Source: Flexivirga caeni
Lineage (GTDB): Bacteria; Actinomycetota; Actinomycetes; Actinomycetales; Dermatophilaceae
Assembly (NCBI RefSeq): GCF_003724155.1
Contig: NZ_RJJQ01000019.1
Coordinates: 1-64,000 of the forward strand
Direction of reading: 5' to 3'
DNA: 64,000 bases
Part shown: in pieces, positions 1 to 7,940 of the stretch
Numbering within the stretch: position 1 is the first letter of the stretch
Layout: the number at the start of each line of letters is the position of its first letter
The notes under the pieces: model-generated
Seen by the model: only the letters and a program-made list of their open reading frames with translations
The model's database searches: none
Told to the model about the DNA's origin: nothing
Position numbers and translations under genes: made by a program

Positions 1-240
1 CCCACACGACGGCGGCACACTATACTCAAACGGCACCATTCTCACCTCACTCTTACCACCCTCCTCCACAGTGGCCTTACCCTCCTTCGGAAGGTGAGCA
101 GTCTCTTCTTGCGACAGGCCAACCGTTGCGCCGTCTCCCCCGACCTTGCAGTCGTCTCCGCGGCAGGATCCAGCAACAGAATCGACAGTCCGCACAACGG
201 CGAACGGGGTAAACGCACTCACGGGAACCGCAACAATCAT
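1..240 (-). CDS. Unrecognised protein, 5' part only (runs off window edge)
   Basis: The minus strand is open for 80 codons from an ATG at 240 down to base 1, so the gene continues outside the window. Its ATG overlaps the TGA stop of the DUF6318 lipoprotein gene by four bases (ATGA), the arrangement expected of translationally coupled operon partners. The first 25 residues are mostly hydrophobic (start MIVAVPVSAFTPFAVV) and are followed by a Cys- and Gly-rich stretch, so an exported protein is possible but not shown. Codon use is less GC-biased than in the core genes further right. I do not recognise the family. Confidence 0.55.
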   Translation of the reverse strand, partial: MIVAVPVSAFTPFAVVRTVDSVAGSCRGDDCKVGGDGATVGLSQEETAHLPKEGKATVEEGGKSEVRMVPFEYSVPPSCG

Positions 241-887
241 GACTCCCCCTGGATCGTCACAACCCGCCACCCGGAGCGCCAGTCCAATCTAAAAATGGAT
301 ACGCTCTTGAGAACTTCCGGGTATCGTTTGACATTCGAACCGGATGCAGCCACTATGCTTACTGCGGGTTCAGAAGCTTCCACACGAATGAACGTCGCAA
401 TCTCAGAATACCCGGTGACATTTGATTTCTTGATCTTGTACTGCGGACCATCAAATCTTTGCTTGTGCGCGACGAAATACTTGATTGTTCCTTCAAAATT
501 GTCGCACGATTTGCAGGACGCCAGCGCAAGTGGTTCAAGAACTCCAACCTTCGGCTCTTGACCCACCGAGTTAATGAGGCCGATGTAGTGCTCAGCAAAC
601 GCAATCGCTCCGGCCTTGGTGTGCTGCCTCGCCGGCTCGGGAACACCAGGAGCACCGGCAGCACCGGCTGTGGTGCCGCTCGATGTCGTCGGCAGAGCCG
701 ACGATGCGGCCACGCCGCTGCTCGTCGACCCGGACGAGGTGGGGGCAGGCGTCACGCGCACCGCCACCGACGTCGTGGCAGCCGTCGACGCACCCGCAGC
801 CTGGTGTCCCGACCCGCTGCTACACCCCGCCACGCCCCCGACGCTCACCGCGGCCATAACCGCACCGATCACTCGACTCGTGCGCAT
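237..887 (-). CDS. DUF6318-family lipoprotein
   Basis: A 216-residue protein with a clear lipoprotein signal peptide: a basic start (MRTSR), a hydrophobic core and a lipobox ending VAGC, with Cys22 as the predicted lipidated residue. Residues 23-85 are an Ala/Ser/Thr-rich linker typical of surface-anchored actinobacterial proteins. The conserved part, from about residue 88, contains KAGAIAFAEHYI, a paired-cysteine SCKSC motif, and a DWR/GWRVV end. This matches my recollection of the DUF6318 family of actinobacterial lipoproteins, whose function is unknown. The ATG at 887 is preceded by GGGAGG at good spacing. It overlaps the next gene by four bases, suggesting a joint surface function. Confidence 0.75.
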   Translation of the reverse strand: MRTSRVIGAVMAAVSVGGVAGCSSGSGHQAAGASTAATTSVAVRVTPAPTSSGSTSSGVAASSALPTTSSGTTAGAAGAPGVPEPARQHTKAGAIAFAEHYIGLINSVGQEPKVGVLEPLALASCKSCDNFEGTIKYFVAHKQRFDGPQYKIKKSNVTGYSEIATFIRVEASEPAVSIVAASGSNVKRYPEVLKSVSIFRLDWRSGWRVVTIQGES

Positions 888-1436
888 GATCCGCCCTCCC
901 TGGGTGACGCCTGGGTGTTTGGTGATTATCGACTAACCACGTTGCATGGCACGGGCCGAAACCGTCAAGACTTCGTCAAGAAGTTGTGGACAGCGCCATA
1001 CCCGCCTCCCTCACATCATCCGCCACCCGGGACACCGACAATCTGTTGTCCACAGGAAGGCAACGGGTGCGCCTCGCTACACCCTCCTCCGCTTCGCTCC
1101 CCCGAGCTACTCGGCCAGCAACCAGGTGCGCCTCGCACCCCCGCACTACTCGGCCAGCCAGTCACCGGGTGCCGCTTCGCCGCCAGGAGCCGTACTTGCC
1201 AAGTAAGTGTCCACTCGGGCCTGCTGGCCACGACACGGCACTGTCCCGACCGGCACCGGCCCGGCCAGCCATCCCACCGCCGAGTCACCGCCGGTTGACG
1301 GTCGAAGCGCTCGCTGACGCTCGAAACGGCCGCTGACGCCGCTGCTGCACCGTCAGCGGCGGTTTCGGCCGTCAACCGCAACGGCCACGGTCACCCGAGG
1401 GTGACCGTGGCCGCGCGTGGGACCGGACGCTGGAGG
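888..1436. other. Gene-free interval with short repeats
   Basis: No convincing gene is visible in these 549 bases. The interval holds the upstream region of the lipoprotein gene, including two close TTGACG hexamers on the minus strand near 965-985 that could be -35 elements. It also has two copies each of GTGCGCCTCGC (1067-1077 and 1126-1136) and CTACTCGGCCAGC (1107-1119 and 1146-1158). There is an imperfect inverted repeat AAACGGCCGCTGAC (1324-1337) / GTCAGCGGCGGTTT (1352-1365), and a terminator hairpin at the right edge. The stretch CTCCGCTTCGCTCC near 1088 resembles sequence in the insertion at 24.6 kb and the repeat at 48.3 kb. Confidence 0.6.
1382..1413 (-). terminator. Terminator hairpin after the first NlpC/P60 gene
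   Basis: A near-perfect 14-15 bp GC-rich stem, CGGCCACGGTCACC with its reverse complement, lies 24-55 bases beyond the TGA stop of the minus-strand NlpC/P60 gene. No long T-tract follows, as is usual in high-GC actinobacteria. Confidence 0.7.
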
Positions 1437-2513
1437 TCAGCGCATGGTGCCGTAACTGGACGGCGTCGTCCAAATAGCCTGCTCCTGCACCACCTGGCCG
1501 GGCCTCGGCGCAGCGATCATCATGCCGGGACTGACATAGATGCCGACGTGATAGGCCGGGTAGCCGAAGAAGACCAGGTCACCCGGCTGCGGGTTCCAGG
1601 TTGACCGCATGTACGCCTGCTGCGCGCTGGCCGTGCGCGGGATGTAGATGCCCGCCTGCCGGTAGACGTATGACGTGAGCCCCGAACAGTCGAAACCCTG
1701 CGACGGGGAGGAGCCGCCCCAGACATACGGGATGCCGAGGTACTTCTCCGCGATCGAGACAACAGCGTTGACGCCCTGGTTATTGGATGGCGGCGGGGTC
1801 GGATTGCCGCCGCCACCGGACGTGCCGCACGGGTAACCGCCCAGAGCTGCCCAGGTCAGCGGGCCGATGATGCCATCGACCGAAAGACCCTTGCTGCCCT
1901 GGAACGCCTTCACCCGCGCCAGCGTGTCGACGCCGAAGATGCCGTCCGTGGCCAGGCCACCCAGGCGCTGCTGCGCGACCTGGACGTTGGCGCCGGTCGA
2001 CCCGTAGCGCAGCACCTGCACCGTGCAGGAGGGCGGCGACGGCTTCGGCGGAGTGGGGCTCGTTCCGCCTCCGGGATAGCCGCCGAGAGCGTTCCAGGTG
2101 AGTGGACCGATGATGCCGTCCGGCACCAGCCCCTTGCTGCTCTGGAATGCCTTCACCCGCGCCAGCGTCAGGGGACCGAAGATGCCATCCACCTGCAGCC
2201 CGCCCAGCCGCTGCTGCGCGACCATCACGAGGCTGCCGGTCGACCCATAACTGAGGTAGGTAACGCCCGCCGTGGCCGCCGTACGTATGCCGCCCGAAGC
2301 GGCCGCCGTACGTCCGTGGCCGGCCGCGCCCGCTGACCCAGTGCCCGGGTCAGCGAAGGACGGTGCGGCCTGCACCAGGCTCATTGCGGTCGCGGGGACG
2401 CTGAGCAGCGTTCCGCTCACCACGAGCCCCTTGCGGGAGGTGATCGCGGGGGCGACCTTGGCCGAGAGGCCAGGCCGGGGTTTGCGATGTCTAGGAGTAG
2501 TAATCGTGGTCAT
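1437..2513 (-). CDS. Secreted NlpC/P60 peptidoglycan hydrolase with two peptidoglycan-binding domains
   Basis: Predicted 358-residue secreted wall hydrolase. The start at 2513 is chosen because ATG follows a GAGAGGG ribosome site; an upstream in-frame extension lacks this. Residues 1-55 look like a long signal peptide. Two peptidoglycan-binding repeats follow (about 88-147 and 169-228), each with a YGSTG...VAQQRLGGL...DGIFG...GIIGPLTW...LGGYP pattern, separated by Pro/Gly linkers. The C-terminal NlpC/P60 domain (about 247-350) has the catalytic Cys276 in GFDCSG and His322 in YHVGIYV. The usual third polar residue, about 12 residues after the His, appears to be Ala334. Such enzymes cleave stem-peptide bonds of peptidoglycan. 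The gene is in tandem with a similar, shorter hydrolase upstream. Confidence 0.85.
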   Translation of the reverse strand: MTTITTPRHRKPRPGLSAKVAPAITSRKGLVVSGTLLSVPATAMSLVQAAPSFADPGTGSAGAAGHGRTAAASGGIRTAATAGVTYLSYGSTGSLVMVAQQRLGGLQVDGIFGPLTLARVKAFQSSKGLVPDGIIGPLTWNALGGYPGGGTSPTPPKPSPPSCTVQVLRYGSTGANVQVAQQRLGGLATDGIFGVDTLARVKAFQGSKGLSVDGIIGPLTWAALGGYPCGTSGGGGNPTPPPSNNQGVNAVVSIAEKYLGIPYVWGGSSPSQGFDCSGLTSYVYRQAGIYIPRTASAQQAYMRSTWNPQPGDLVFFGYPAYHVGIYVSPGMMIAAPRPGQVVQEQAIWTTPSSYGTMR

Positions 2514-2558
2514 CTGACCCTCTCGGTACTCGTCCGGTCCGGATACACGCGCAGGGGA

Positions 2559-2579
2559 ATGACACGTGTGCCGTGTCAT
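2559..2579 (-). promoter_or_regulatory. Inverted repeat in the NlpC/P60 leader
   Basis: Arms ATGACACG (2559-2566) and CGTGTCAT (2572-2579) are perfect reverse complements separated by five bases. The element lies 46 bases upstream of the hydrolase start codon. It could be an operator or an RNA hairpin; the sequence alone does not decide. Confidence 0.4.
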
Positions 2580-3007
2580 CCCCCGATGTCGCCTTACTCC
2601 TTCCCCGAAGAAGGCGCTGCACGAGAAAGCACTATGCCGGGGTGTGAGCGCCTGTGAAAGACGCGAAATCTGAGGGTCTAGCAGCCCGCCGTGGCCTCTG
2701 TTGCCTGTGTGACGCATGTGACTTAGAGGTGCAAGAGACCCGCACGTGGAGCATTGTTGCAATTCCAACGATGCCGCAACGAAGAGCCGCCGCAAATAAC
2801 AGCACTGCCATTCACTGCGTTCGAACGACACGCCGAATTGAAATCTTTACCAAGAAATCTCACGATGCGAGACGACAGGGGCCGCCGGTTGTGGCCCGAC
2901 TCGGGCGGCCGACCAGGACGGGCGTCCACCATCGCCAGGTCGGGTCGTCCGGCCCGGCACCAGCCGCCGGCCGCCATACCCCACGGAGCACCCCCCTGGA
3001 CGCACAT

Positions 3008-3040
3008 GAGCCCTCGTCGACGCGAGGTCGACGAGGGCTC
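3008..3040 (-). terminator. Terminator hairpin after the second NlpC/P60 gene
   Basis: A perfect 14-bp stem, GAGCCCTCGTCGAC and its complement GTCGACGAGGGCTC, with loop GCGAG, begins 18 bases past the stop codon of the minus-strand gene at 3058. Confidence 0.8.
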
Positions 3041-3057
3041 CTGCCCGGGCGGCACGC

Positions 3058-3834
3058 TCAGATGCGGCCGAAGTAGTGGATGCCCCAGAGGTTCTGCACG
3101 CCGACGACGGTGCCGGGGTGCCGCGCAGCGACGATCTTGCCGCCGCCGATGTAGATCGCCACGTGGTATGCCGGGTAGCCCCAGAACACCAGGTCGCCAG
3201 GCTTCGGCGAGGACACCCGGGTCGAGCGCGCCGCCTGCGCGGACGCGGTGCGCGGGATGCTGATGCCCGCGCGGCGATAGACGTAGGACGTGAAGCCCGA
3301 GCAGTCGAAGCCCGAGGGCGATGCGCCACCGTAGACGTAGGGGACCCCGCGCAGGCCCATCGCGATGCTGACGATCCTGGATTGCGACTTCTTGGGAGTC
3401 GGCGTCGGGGCCGGCGTGGCTGCCGGGTAGCCGCCCAGGGCGGTCCAGGTGGCGCGTCCGACGATGCCGTCGACTGCCAGGTGGTGCGAACGCTGGAAGG
3501 ACCAGACCTTCGAGCGAGTCTTTGATCCGAAGATCCCGTCGGTGGTCAGCCCGCCGAGCTTCTTCTGGAGCACCTTCACGGCAGCCCCGGTCGAGCCGTA
3601 GCGAAGGGTCGGCCCGACGCGAACCGAGGTGGCCAGCGTGCCGACCGCGGCGACGTGGCCGACAGTGGCGTGAACAGCAGCAGGAACAGCCGAGCCGGGG
3701 GCAGCCGACGCGCTCTCCATGCCGGCCACCGGAACGACCACCGCTCCAGCAGCTGCGACAGCAGCGCCGCGGCGTCCGAGTTTGCTCAGAACTTTCGACT
3801 CACGCTGCAGATGGCGCGGGGAGTACGAACCCAT
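3058..3834 (-). CDS. Secreted NlpC/P60 peptidoglycan hydrolase with one peptidoglycan-binding domain
   Basis: Predicted 258-residue secreted hydrolase, a smaller relative of its downstream neighbour. The start at 3834 (MGSYSPRHLQ) gives a basic N-region and an Ala/Val-rich signal peptide ending near ASAA at about residue 45; an in-frame extension upstream looks non-coding. One peptidoglycan-binding repeat (about 77-137) carries LRYGSTG...DGIFG...GIVG...LGGYP. After a Thr/Pro linker comes the NlpC/P60 domain (about 153-258) with catalytic Cys178 in GFDCSG and His224 in AYHVAIYI. As in the neighbour, the position about 12 residues after the His is Ala; a His at 239 is close by. The ribosome site is weak, so the exact start is uncertain. 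Confidence 0.82.
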   Translation of the reverse strand: MGSYSPRHLQRESKVLSKLGRRGAAVAAAGAVVVPVAGMESASAAPGSAVPAAVHATVGHVAAVGTLATSVRVGPTLRYGSTGAAVKVLQKKLGGLTTDGIFGSKTRSKVWSFQRSHHLAVDGIVGRATWTALGGYPAATPAPTPTPKKSQSRIVSIAMGLRGVPYVYGGASPSGFDCSGFTSYVYRRAGISIPRTASAQAARSTRVSSPKPGDLVFWGYPAYHVAIYIGGGKIVAARHPGTVVGVQNLWGIHYFGRI

Positions 3835-4260
3835 GAATCCAGGGACCCTTCGATGACGGAACTGCTCTGATACATGCGAGCCGGGCGACGTTGCCCCGGG
3901 GCGTGACCGCCCCACCTGCTCCTGTGCGTCCGACTCCCCGATCGCCGGTGGCACGGTCATCGACTATGGCCTACCCGCGCGCCGCACCAAAGTTGATCCA
4001 GCAAATCTGTGGACAACCGCTTCTGGACCTGTGCGTGCGGTCGTGTCCTCGCGATCATCACGTCCCCGTAATCATTCCGTGATAATCCGCGGAATGCCGC
4101 GGAATGCCGGGTCTCGCGGCCAGCATTCGGAACCCGTGACATTGCCCATTCGCCGCATCCAAATATTGAGATTCATATGTCTCATCATACGAGACATAGG
4201 GCGGTCGTGGCAACCCCTACCCGTCTGATGCGTCGAGACAACCCGCCCTACTCTGAGCGG
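3835..4260. other. Divergent intergenic region with several dyads
   Basis: No gene is supported between the hydrolase and the MATE gene. CATTCCG (4073-4079) pairs with CGGAATG (4090-4096), and a second GGAATG unit follows at 4101-4106. A TGTGGACAA DnaA-box-like sequence sits near 4009. The strong palindrome at 4176-4198 is listed separately. Confidence 0.5.
4166..4198 (+). promoter_or_regulatory. Putative promoter and operator of the MATE gene
   Basis: TATGTCTC (4176-4183) and GAGACATA (4191-4198) are perfect 8-bp inverted arms with a 7-base spacer. A TTGAGA hexamer at 4166-4171 could be the -35 element, placing the dyad over the spacer/-10 area. This layout fits a repressor operator. No regulator gene is adjacent, so the ligand and protein are unknown. 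Confidence 0.5.
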
Positions 4261-5622
4261 GTGCCCGTCACTCCCGCCACATCCGGCCCGGCGACCCCCC
4301 GCGCGGTCCACCGGCAGATCCTCGCCCTCGCCATACCCGCTTTCCTGGCGCTCGTCGCCGAGCCGCTCTTCCTGCTCGGCGACTCCGCGATCGTCGGGCA
4401 CCTGGGCACCGACCAGCTCGCGGGGCTCGGTGTCGCAAGCGCGGCGCTACTCACCGCCGCCAACATCTACGTCTTCCTCGCCTACGGCACCACGGCACTG
4501 GTCGCGCGCCGCCTCGGTGCCGGCGAGGACTCGGCCGCCATCGCCGCGGGAGTGGACGGCATCTGGCTTTCGGCCGTGCTCGGTGCCGCGACCACCATGC
4601 TCGTCACGCTCCTCGCCGCACCCATCTGCGACCTCTTCGGCGCGTCCGCTGCCGTCGCGGACCAGGCGATCACCTACCTGCGGATCAGCGCGTTCGGCAT
4701 ACCCGGAATGCTCGCCATCCTCGCCGCGACCGGAGTCCTGCGCGGCTTCCAGGACACCCGCACACCGCTGATCGGCGCCACCGCCGGCTTCGGCGTCAAC
4801 CTGCTGCTCAACATCATCCTGGTGTATGGCGCGGGCCTGGGCATCGCCGGCTCCGCGCTCGGGACCGTGATCGCCCAGACCGGCCTCGCCGCCGGGCTGC
4901 TGACCGTGGTGCTGCGCCGCGCTCACCGTCTCGGCACCAGCCTGCGCCCGCACCCCGGCCGGGTGCTTGCCGCTGCTCGGTTTGGTATGCCGCTGCTGGT
5001 GCGCACCCTCGCGTTGCGGGCCGCCATGCTGGCCACCACCTGGGTCGCGACCGAACTCGGCGACGTGCCCCTTGCCGCCCACCAGGTCGCGCTGACCATC
5101 TTCGGCTTCCTCGCTTTCGCCCTCGATGCGCTCGCGATCGCGGCGCAGGCGATCACCGGGCACACGCTCGGCGCACGCGACGTCCCCGGCACCCGTGCAG
5201 CAACACGGCTGATGCTGTGGTGGGGCTGGTGGATGGGCGTGGTGCTCGGGCTGCTGCTGGCGGCGAGCCACTCCGTGCTGCCGGTGCTGTTCACCGCGGA
5301 CAGCGACGTGCGTCGTGCGCTCGCGACGGCGTTGCTCGTCATGGCCGTCGGCCAGCCTGTTGCCGGACTGGTCTTCGTGCTGGACGGGGTGCTCATCGGG
5401 GCCGGAGACGGCACGGCGCTCGCCTGGCTGCAGGTCGTGGTGCTCGCGGCATACCTGCCCGTGCTGTGGGTCGTGCACCTGCACGCCGGTCCGCTGCGTG
5501 CCACGGGCGCCACCCACGCGCTCGCGGTGCTGTGGTGGACGTTCAACGGGTTCATGGTGTTTCGGCTGGTCGCGCTGTCCCTGCGGGCCCGCACTGACCG
5601 CTGGATGGTGACGGGAGCCTGA
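4261..5622 (+). CDS. MATE-family efflux transporter (DinF-like)
   Basis: About 453 residues with twelve predicted membrane segments and the two-bundle organisation of MATE exporters (start of the core: ILALAIPAFLALVAEPLFLLGD, cut here by family convention at the first helix). Conserved features include LGD at the end of helix 1, GFQDTRTPL near residue 160, and an AAHQVALTIF element in the second half, all typical of the DinF branch. These proteins export cationic drugs or metabolites using a proton or sodium gradient. I favour the GTG at 4261; ATG at 4177 or 4228 would add a polar extension, and the 4177 ATG lies inside the operator dyad. Ribosome site evidence is weak for all starts. Confidence 0.85.
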   Translation: MPVTPATSGPATPRAVHRQILALAIPAFLALVAEPLFLLGDSAIVGHLGTDQLAGLGVASAALLTAANIYVFLAYGTTALVARRLGAGEDSAAIAAGVDGIWLSAVLGAATTMLVTLLAAPICDLFGASAAVADQAITYLRISAFGIPGMLAILAATGVLRGFQDTRTPLIGATAGFGVNLLLNIILVYGAGLGIAGSALGTVIAQTGLAAGLLTVVLRRAHRLGTSLRPHPGRVLAAARFGMPLLVRTLALRAAMLATTWVATELGDVPLAAHQVALTIFGFLAFALDALAIAAQAITGHTLGARDVPGTRAATRLMLWWGWWMGVVLGLLLAASHSVLPVLFTADSDVRRALATALLVMAVGQPVAGLVFVLDGVLIGAGDGTALAWLQVVVLAAYLPVLWVVHLHAGPLRATGATHALAVLWWTFNGFMVFRLVALSLRARTDRWMVTGA

Positions 5623-5697
5623 GCCGCGGCCGCCGCGTCGGAAACCGGCGACCGTTGCTGGAAACGCACGGATTTCGGGTGCGGGGCCGGCGCGGTT

Positions 5698-5798
5698 TCG
5701 CGTCCCTAACCCTCGACGGTCGAGCCTTCGGGACGGGATCGGCGCCATCTCGCGTCCCTAACCCTCGACGGTCGAGCCTTCGGGACAGGATCGCCGCC
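5698..5798. repeat. Two tandem copies of a 49-bp repeat, period 52 bp
   Basis: Copy 1 starts at 5698 and copy 2 at 5750; both begin TCGCGTCCCTAACCCTCGA and run about 49 bases with two mismatches. Each copy contains the inverted arms CTCGAC / GTCGAG and outer arms GTCCC / GGGAC, so each can fold into a hairpin. The pair lies downstream of the MATE gene and beyond the rplI terminator, in non-coding DNA. Confidence 0.8.
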
Positions 5799-5863
5799 GA
5801 AGCCCCGCGCTCGACCGGCGACTGTTACCTGATACACCCGGGACCAGACCGCCATACATGCCA

Positions 5864-5898
5864 CGAGCCGGCCACCCCCATCGGGGGCGACCGGCTCG
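5864..5898 (-). terminator. Terminator of the rpsF-ssb-rpsR-rplI operon
   Basis: A long GC-rich stem with outer arms CGAGCCGG / CCGGCTCG and an inner CCCCC / GGGGG pairing begins 21 bases past the rplI stop codon on the minus strand. Confidence 0.8.
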
Positions 5899-5918
5899 CA
5901 GCTGAACTCAGGCGTTCG

Positions 5919-6368
5919 TCACTTCGCGGCGACGACCGCCAGCTTCACGGTTGCCTGCACCTCGGGGTGCAGCTTCACGCTGACCTCGTGGCTACCGACG
6001 TTGCGGATCGGCTGCGCAACCTGCACGGTCCGCCGGTCGATCTCGCCGGCGCCGGAAGCCTTAACCGCGTCGGCGATCTCGGCGGTGGTGACGGCGCCGA
6101 AAAGCCGGCCGCTCTCACCGGCGCGCGCCGCGAGGGTCACGACCGAGGCTTCGAGGTTGCCCTTGAGCGACTTGGCGTGCTCCAGCGACTGCACCGCGCG
6201 GGTAGCGCGGGCCTTGGTGATCGCGTCGACCTGCTTCTGGCCGCCCTTGGTCCACGGCGTCGCCAGCTTGCGCGGCAGGAGGTAGTTGCGGGCGTAGCCG
6301 TCCTTGACCTCGACCACGTCACCGGGCGCGCCGAGACCGGCGACCTCGTGCGTCAGGATGATCTTCAT
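5919..6368 (-). CDS. rplI: 50S ribosomal protein bL9
   Basis: 149 residues, the normal length for bL9. The N-terminal domain begins [32 protein letters not shown] (shown here in two parts: [19 protein letters not shown], then [11 protein letters not shown]), the family signature. A long connecting helix and a C-terminal domain with GRLFGAVT follow. bL9 binds 23S rRNA near the L1 stalk base and spans to neighbouring ribosomes. It is the last gene of the rpsF-ssb-rpsR-rplI operon, 30 bases after rpsR, and is followed by a terminator hairpin. Confidence 0.97.
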   Translation of the reverse strand: MKIILTHEVAGLGAPGDVVEVKDGYARNYLLPRKLATPWTKGGQKQVDAITKARATRAVQSLEHAKSLKGNLEASVVTLAARAGESGRLFGAVTTAEIADAVKASGAGEIDRRTVQVAQPIRNVGSHEVSVKLHPEVQATVKLAVVAAK

Positions 6369-6398
6369 AACTGTCTTCTTTCAGCGATTCGGCGGATC

Positions 6399-6635
6399 TC
6401 AGCGCGCGGAGCTCGAGTAGGGCAGCAGAGCCATCTCGCGGGCGTTCTTGACCGCGGTGGCAATCAGGCGCTGCTCCTGGACGGAGACGCCAGTGACCCG
6501 ACGGGCGCGGATCTTGCCACGGTCGCTGATGAACTTGCGCAGCAGCGCGACGTCCTTGTAGTCGATCGTCTCGACCTTGGCCAGCTTCAGCGGGTTGGCC
6601 TTCTTCTTGGGCTTGCGAATGACGGGCTTAGCCAT
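6399..6635 (-). CDS. rpsR: 30S ribosomal protein bS18
   Basis: 78 residues beginning [12 protein letters not shown], with the bS18 core [18 protein letters not shown] and [12 protein letters not shown]. The start at 6635 is preceded by AAGGAGAG; the open frame extends upstream but without family similarity. bS18 pairs with bS6 on the 30S platform, and rpsF is three genes upstream. No CxxC zinc-binding motif is visible, so this is a zinc-independent form. Confidence 0.96.
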   Translation of the reverse strand: MAKPVIRKPKKKANPLKLAKVETIDYKDVALLRKFISDRGKIRARRVTGVSVQEQRLIATAVKNAREMALLPYSSSAR

Positions 6636-6769
6636 CGTGGTGCTCTCCTTCGTTGTCCGAGAGCCCGAGCCTTCACTCGGGATGGGTTGTTCTGCGAATG
6701 TATGACGCACCCGGCCCTTCGATACGGCCACGGCTAACGCCTCGGCCTACTCAGGTGCCCCGGGACGTC

Positions 6770-7360
6770 CTAGAAAGGGGGCTCGTCGTATGACGGGCCG
6801 GTGCTCCAGCCGCCCTGGCCACCATCGGACTGCGGAGCCTGCTGGCCCCCGCCCTGCCGGCCGCCCTGGCCACCGCCACCGGTCGCCCACGGGTCGGACT
6901 GCTGTCCGCCGCCGTAGCCACCACCGGAGTTGCCGTTGCCGAAGCCGCCGCCCTGCTGGCCGCCGCCGAAACCGCCCTGACCGCTGCCACGCTGGGTCTT
7001 GTTGACCTTCGCGGTGGCATAGCGCAGGGACGGGCCGACCTCGTCGACCTCCAGCTCCATGGTGGTGCGCTTCTGGCCGGTCTCCTTGTCGTCCCACGAG
7101 CGGGACTTCAGGCGACCGGACACGATCACACGCGACCCGCGAACCAGCGACTCGGCGACGTTCTCCGCCGCCTCCCGCCAGATCGAGCAGCGCATGAAGA
7201 GCGTCTCGCCGTCCTTCCACTCGTTGGTCTGCCGGTCCATGTAGCGCGGCGTCGACGCAACGGTGAAGTTGGCCACAGCCGCCCCTGACGGGGTGAACCG
7301 CAGCTCCGGGTCCTGGGTCAGGTTGCCGATCACAGTGATCGGGATGTCGCCAGCGGCCAT
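6770..7360 (-). CDS. ssb: Single-stranded DNA-binding protein
   Basis: 196 residues. The N-terminal OB fold (about 1-115) begins [20 protein letters not shown] and contains [12 protein letters not shown] and the [14 protein letters not shown] segment common in actinobacterial SSB. Residues 120-185 form a Gly/Gln-rich disordered tail (GGGFGNG, GGGYGGG). The acidic tip DEPPF is the partner-binding C-terminus. SSB coats single-stranded DNA during replication, repair and recombination. It sits between rpsF and rpsR, its standard position, with a GGGAG ribosome site before the ATG. Confidence 0.97.
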   Translation of the reverse strand: MAAGDIPITVIGNLTQDPELRFTPSGAAVANFTVASTPRYMDRQTNEWKDGETLFMRCSIWREAAENVAESLVRGSRVIVSGRLKSRSWDDKETGQKRTTMELEVDEVGPSLRYATAKVNKTQRGSGQGGFGGGQQGGGFGNGNSGGGYGGGQQSDPWATGGGGQGGRQGGGQQAPQSDGGQGGWSTGPSYDEPPF

Positions 7361-7391
7361 GTCTGAGCTCCCTCGGGTGTTGGTGCGAGTC

Positions 7392-7679
7392 TCAGGCGTC
7401 CACGCGCAGCAGCTTGGTGCGCATGATCTGCTCGTTGAGCGACAGCTGGCGGTCGAGCTCCTTGGCGGTAGCCGACTCGGCGGTCATCGTCACAACGGCG
7501 TAGATGCCCTCGGACTTCTTCTTGATGTCGTAGGCAAGACGGCGACGACCCCAGATGTCGGTGTTGTCGATCTTGCCGCCTTCGGCGGTCACGACCTTGA
7601 GCAACTTGTCCAACGTGGGCTGGACGGTGCGCTCGTCGAGCTCGGGGTCGATGATGATCATCAATTCGTACTGACGCAT
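7392..7679 (-). CDS. rpsF: 30S ribosomal protein bS6
   Basis: 95 residues starting [18 protein letters not shown], with the bS6 core [19 protein letters not shown]. It binds bS18 and rRNA on the 30S platform. This is the first gene of the four-gene operon. The ATG is preceded by a strong AAGGAGG, which can pair with an upstream CCTCCT in the leader (see 7691-7734), suggesting translational autocontrol by the S6:S18 complex as known in other bacteria. Confidence 0.97.
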   Translation of the reverse strand: MRQYELMIIIDPELDERTVQPTLDKLLKVVTAEGGKIDNTDIWGRRRLAYDIKKKSEGIYAVVTMTAESATAKELDRQLSLNEQIMRTKLLRVDA

Positions 7680-7690
7680 GCGTTAACCCA

Positions 7691-7734
7691 CCTCCTTCGG
7701 TCTCAAGCGGTCACGGTCTCTCCGTGACAGGAGG
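7691..7734 (-). promoter_or_regulatory. rpsF leader hairpin that can hide the ribosome site
   Basis: In the mRNA sense, CCTCCT is followed directly by the 7-bp hairpin GTCACGG-AGAGA-CCGTGAC and, after 13 bases, by AGGAGG, the rpsF ribosome site. Outer pairing of CCTCCT with AGGAGG would close off initiation. Leaders binding bS6:bS18 are known before rpsF in many bacteria; assigning this one to that class is inference, because I could not confirm the full conserved motif. Confidence 0.45.
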
Positions 7735-7940
7735 GTTGCAGCGTGGCCCGCACCCCGGTCGCACCGCTTGCGGTGTTTTCGGAGAGTATGCCGCCCGGCA
7801 CCGACAACGTCGGGCGAGCAGCCTCGGGCCGGGAGCGAGTTTATCCGCGAACGACGCCCAGGCGTTAATCGAGCGCCCACCCACTGACGGCCCCCCGCCG
7901 AGCGACGGCGCAATCACGGCGTCACTCGCCGGGGAAGCCG

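Larger units (their letters stand above)
2514..3057 (-). other. Leader/intergenic region between two NlpC/P60 genes
   Basis: No gene is supported here. The right end carries the terminator of the neighbouring hydrolase gene and the left end is the leader of the 1437-2513 gene. The leader contains a perfect 8-bp inverted repeat (see 2559-2579) and a longer GGCGCT/AGCGCC pairing. I looked for a c-di-AMP (ydaO-type) riboswitch, common before actinobacterial wall-hydrolase genes, and could not recognise its conserved core. Confidence 0.45.

Noticed and set aside
1060-1160. Tandem repeat array upstream of the lipoprotein gene
   Set aside because: The two repeated words have different offsets (59 and 39 bases), so it is not a regular array.
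2514-2850. Possible c-di-AMP (ydaO-type) riboswitch before the NlpC/P60 gene
   Set aside because: Such riboswitches are common at this place in actinobacteria, but I could not find the conserved core; only simple dyads are visible.
4447-5748. Long minus-strand open frame opposite the MATE gene
   Set aside because: It is a GC-rich shadow frame: low-complexity Arg/Gly/Gln composition and no family motifs, while the plus strand encodes a clear transporter.
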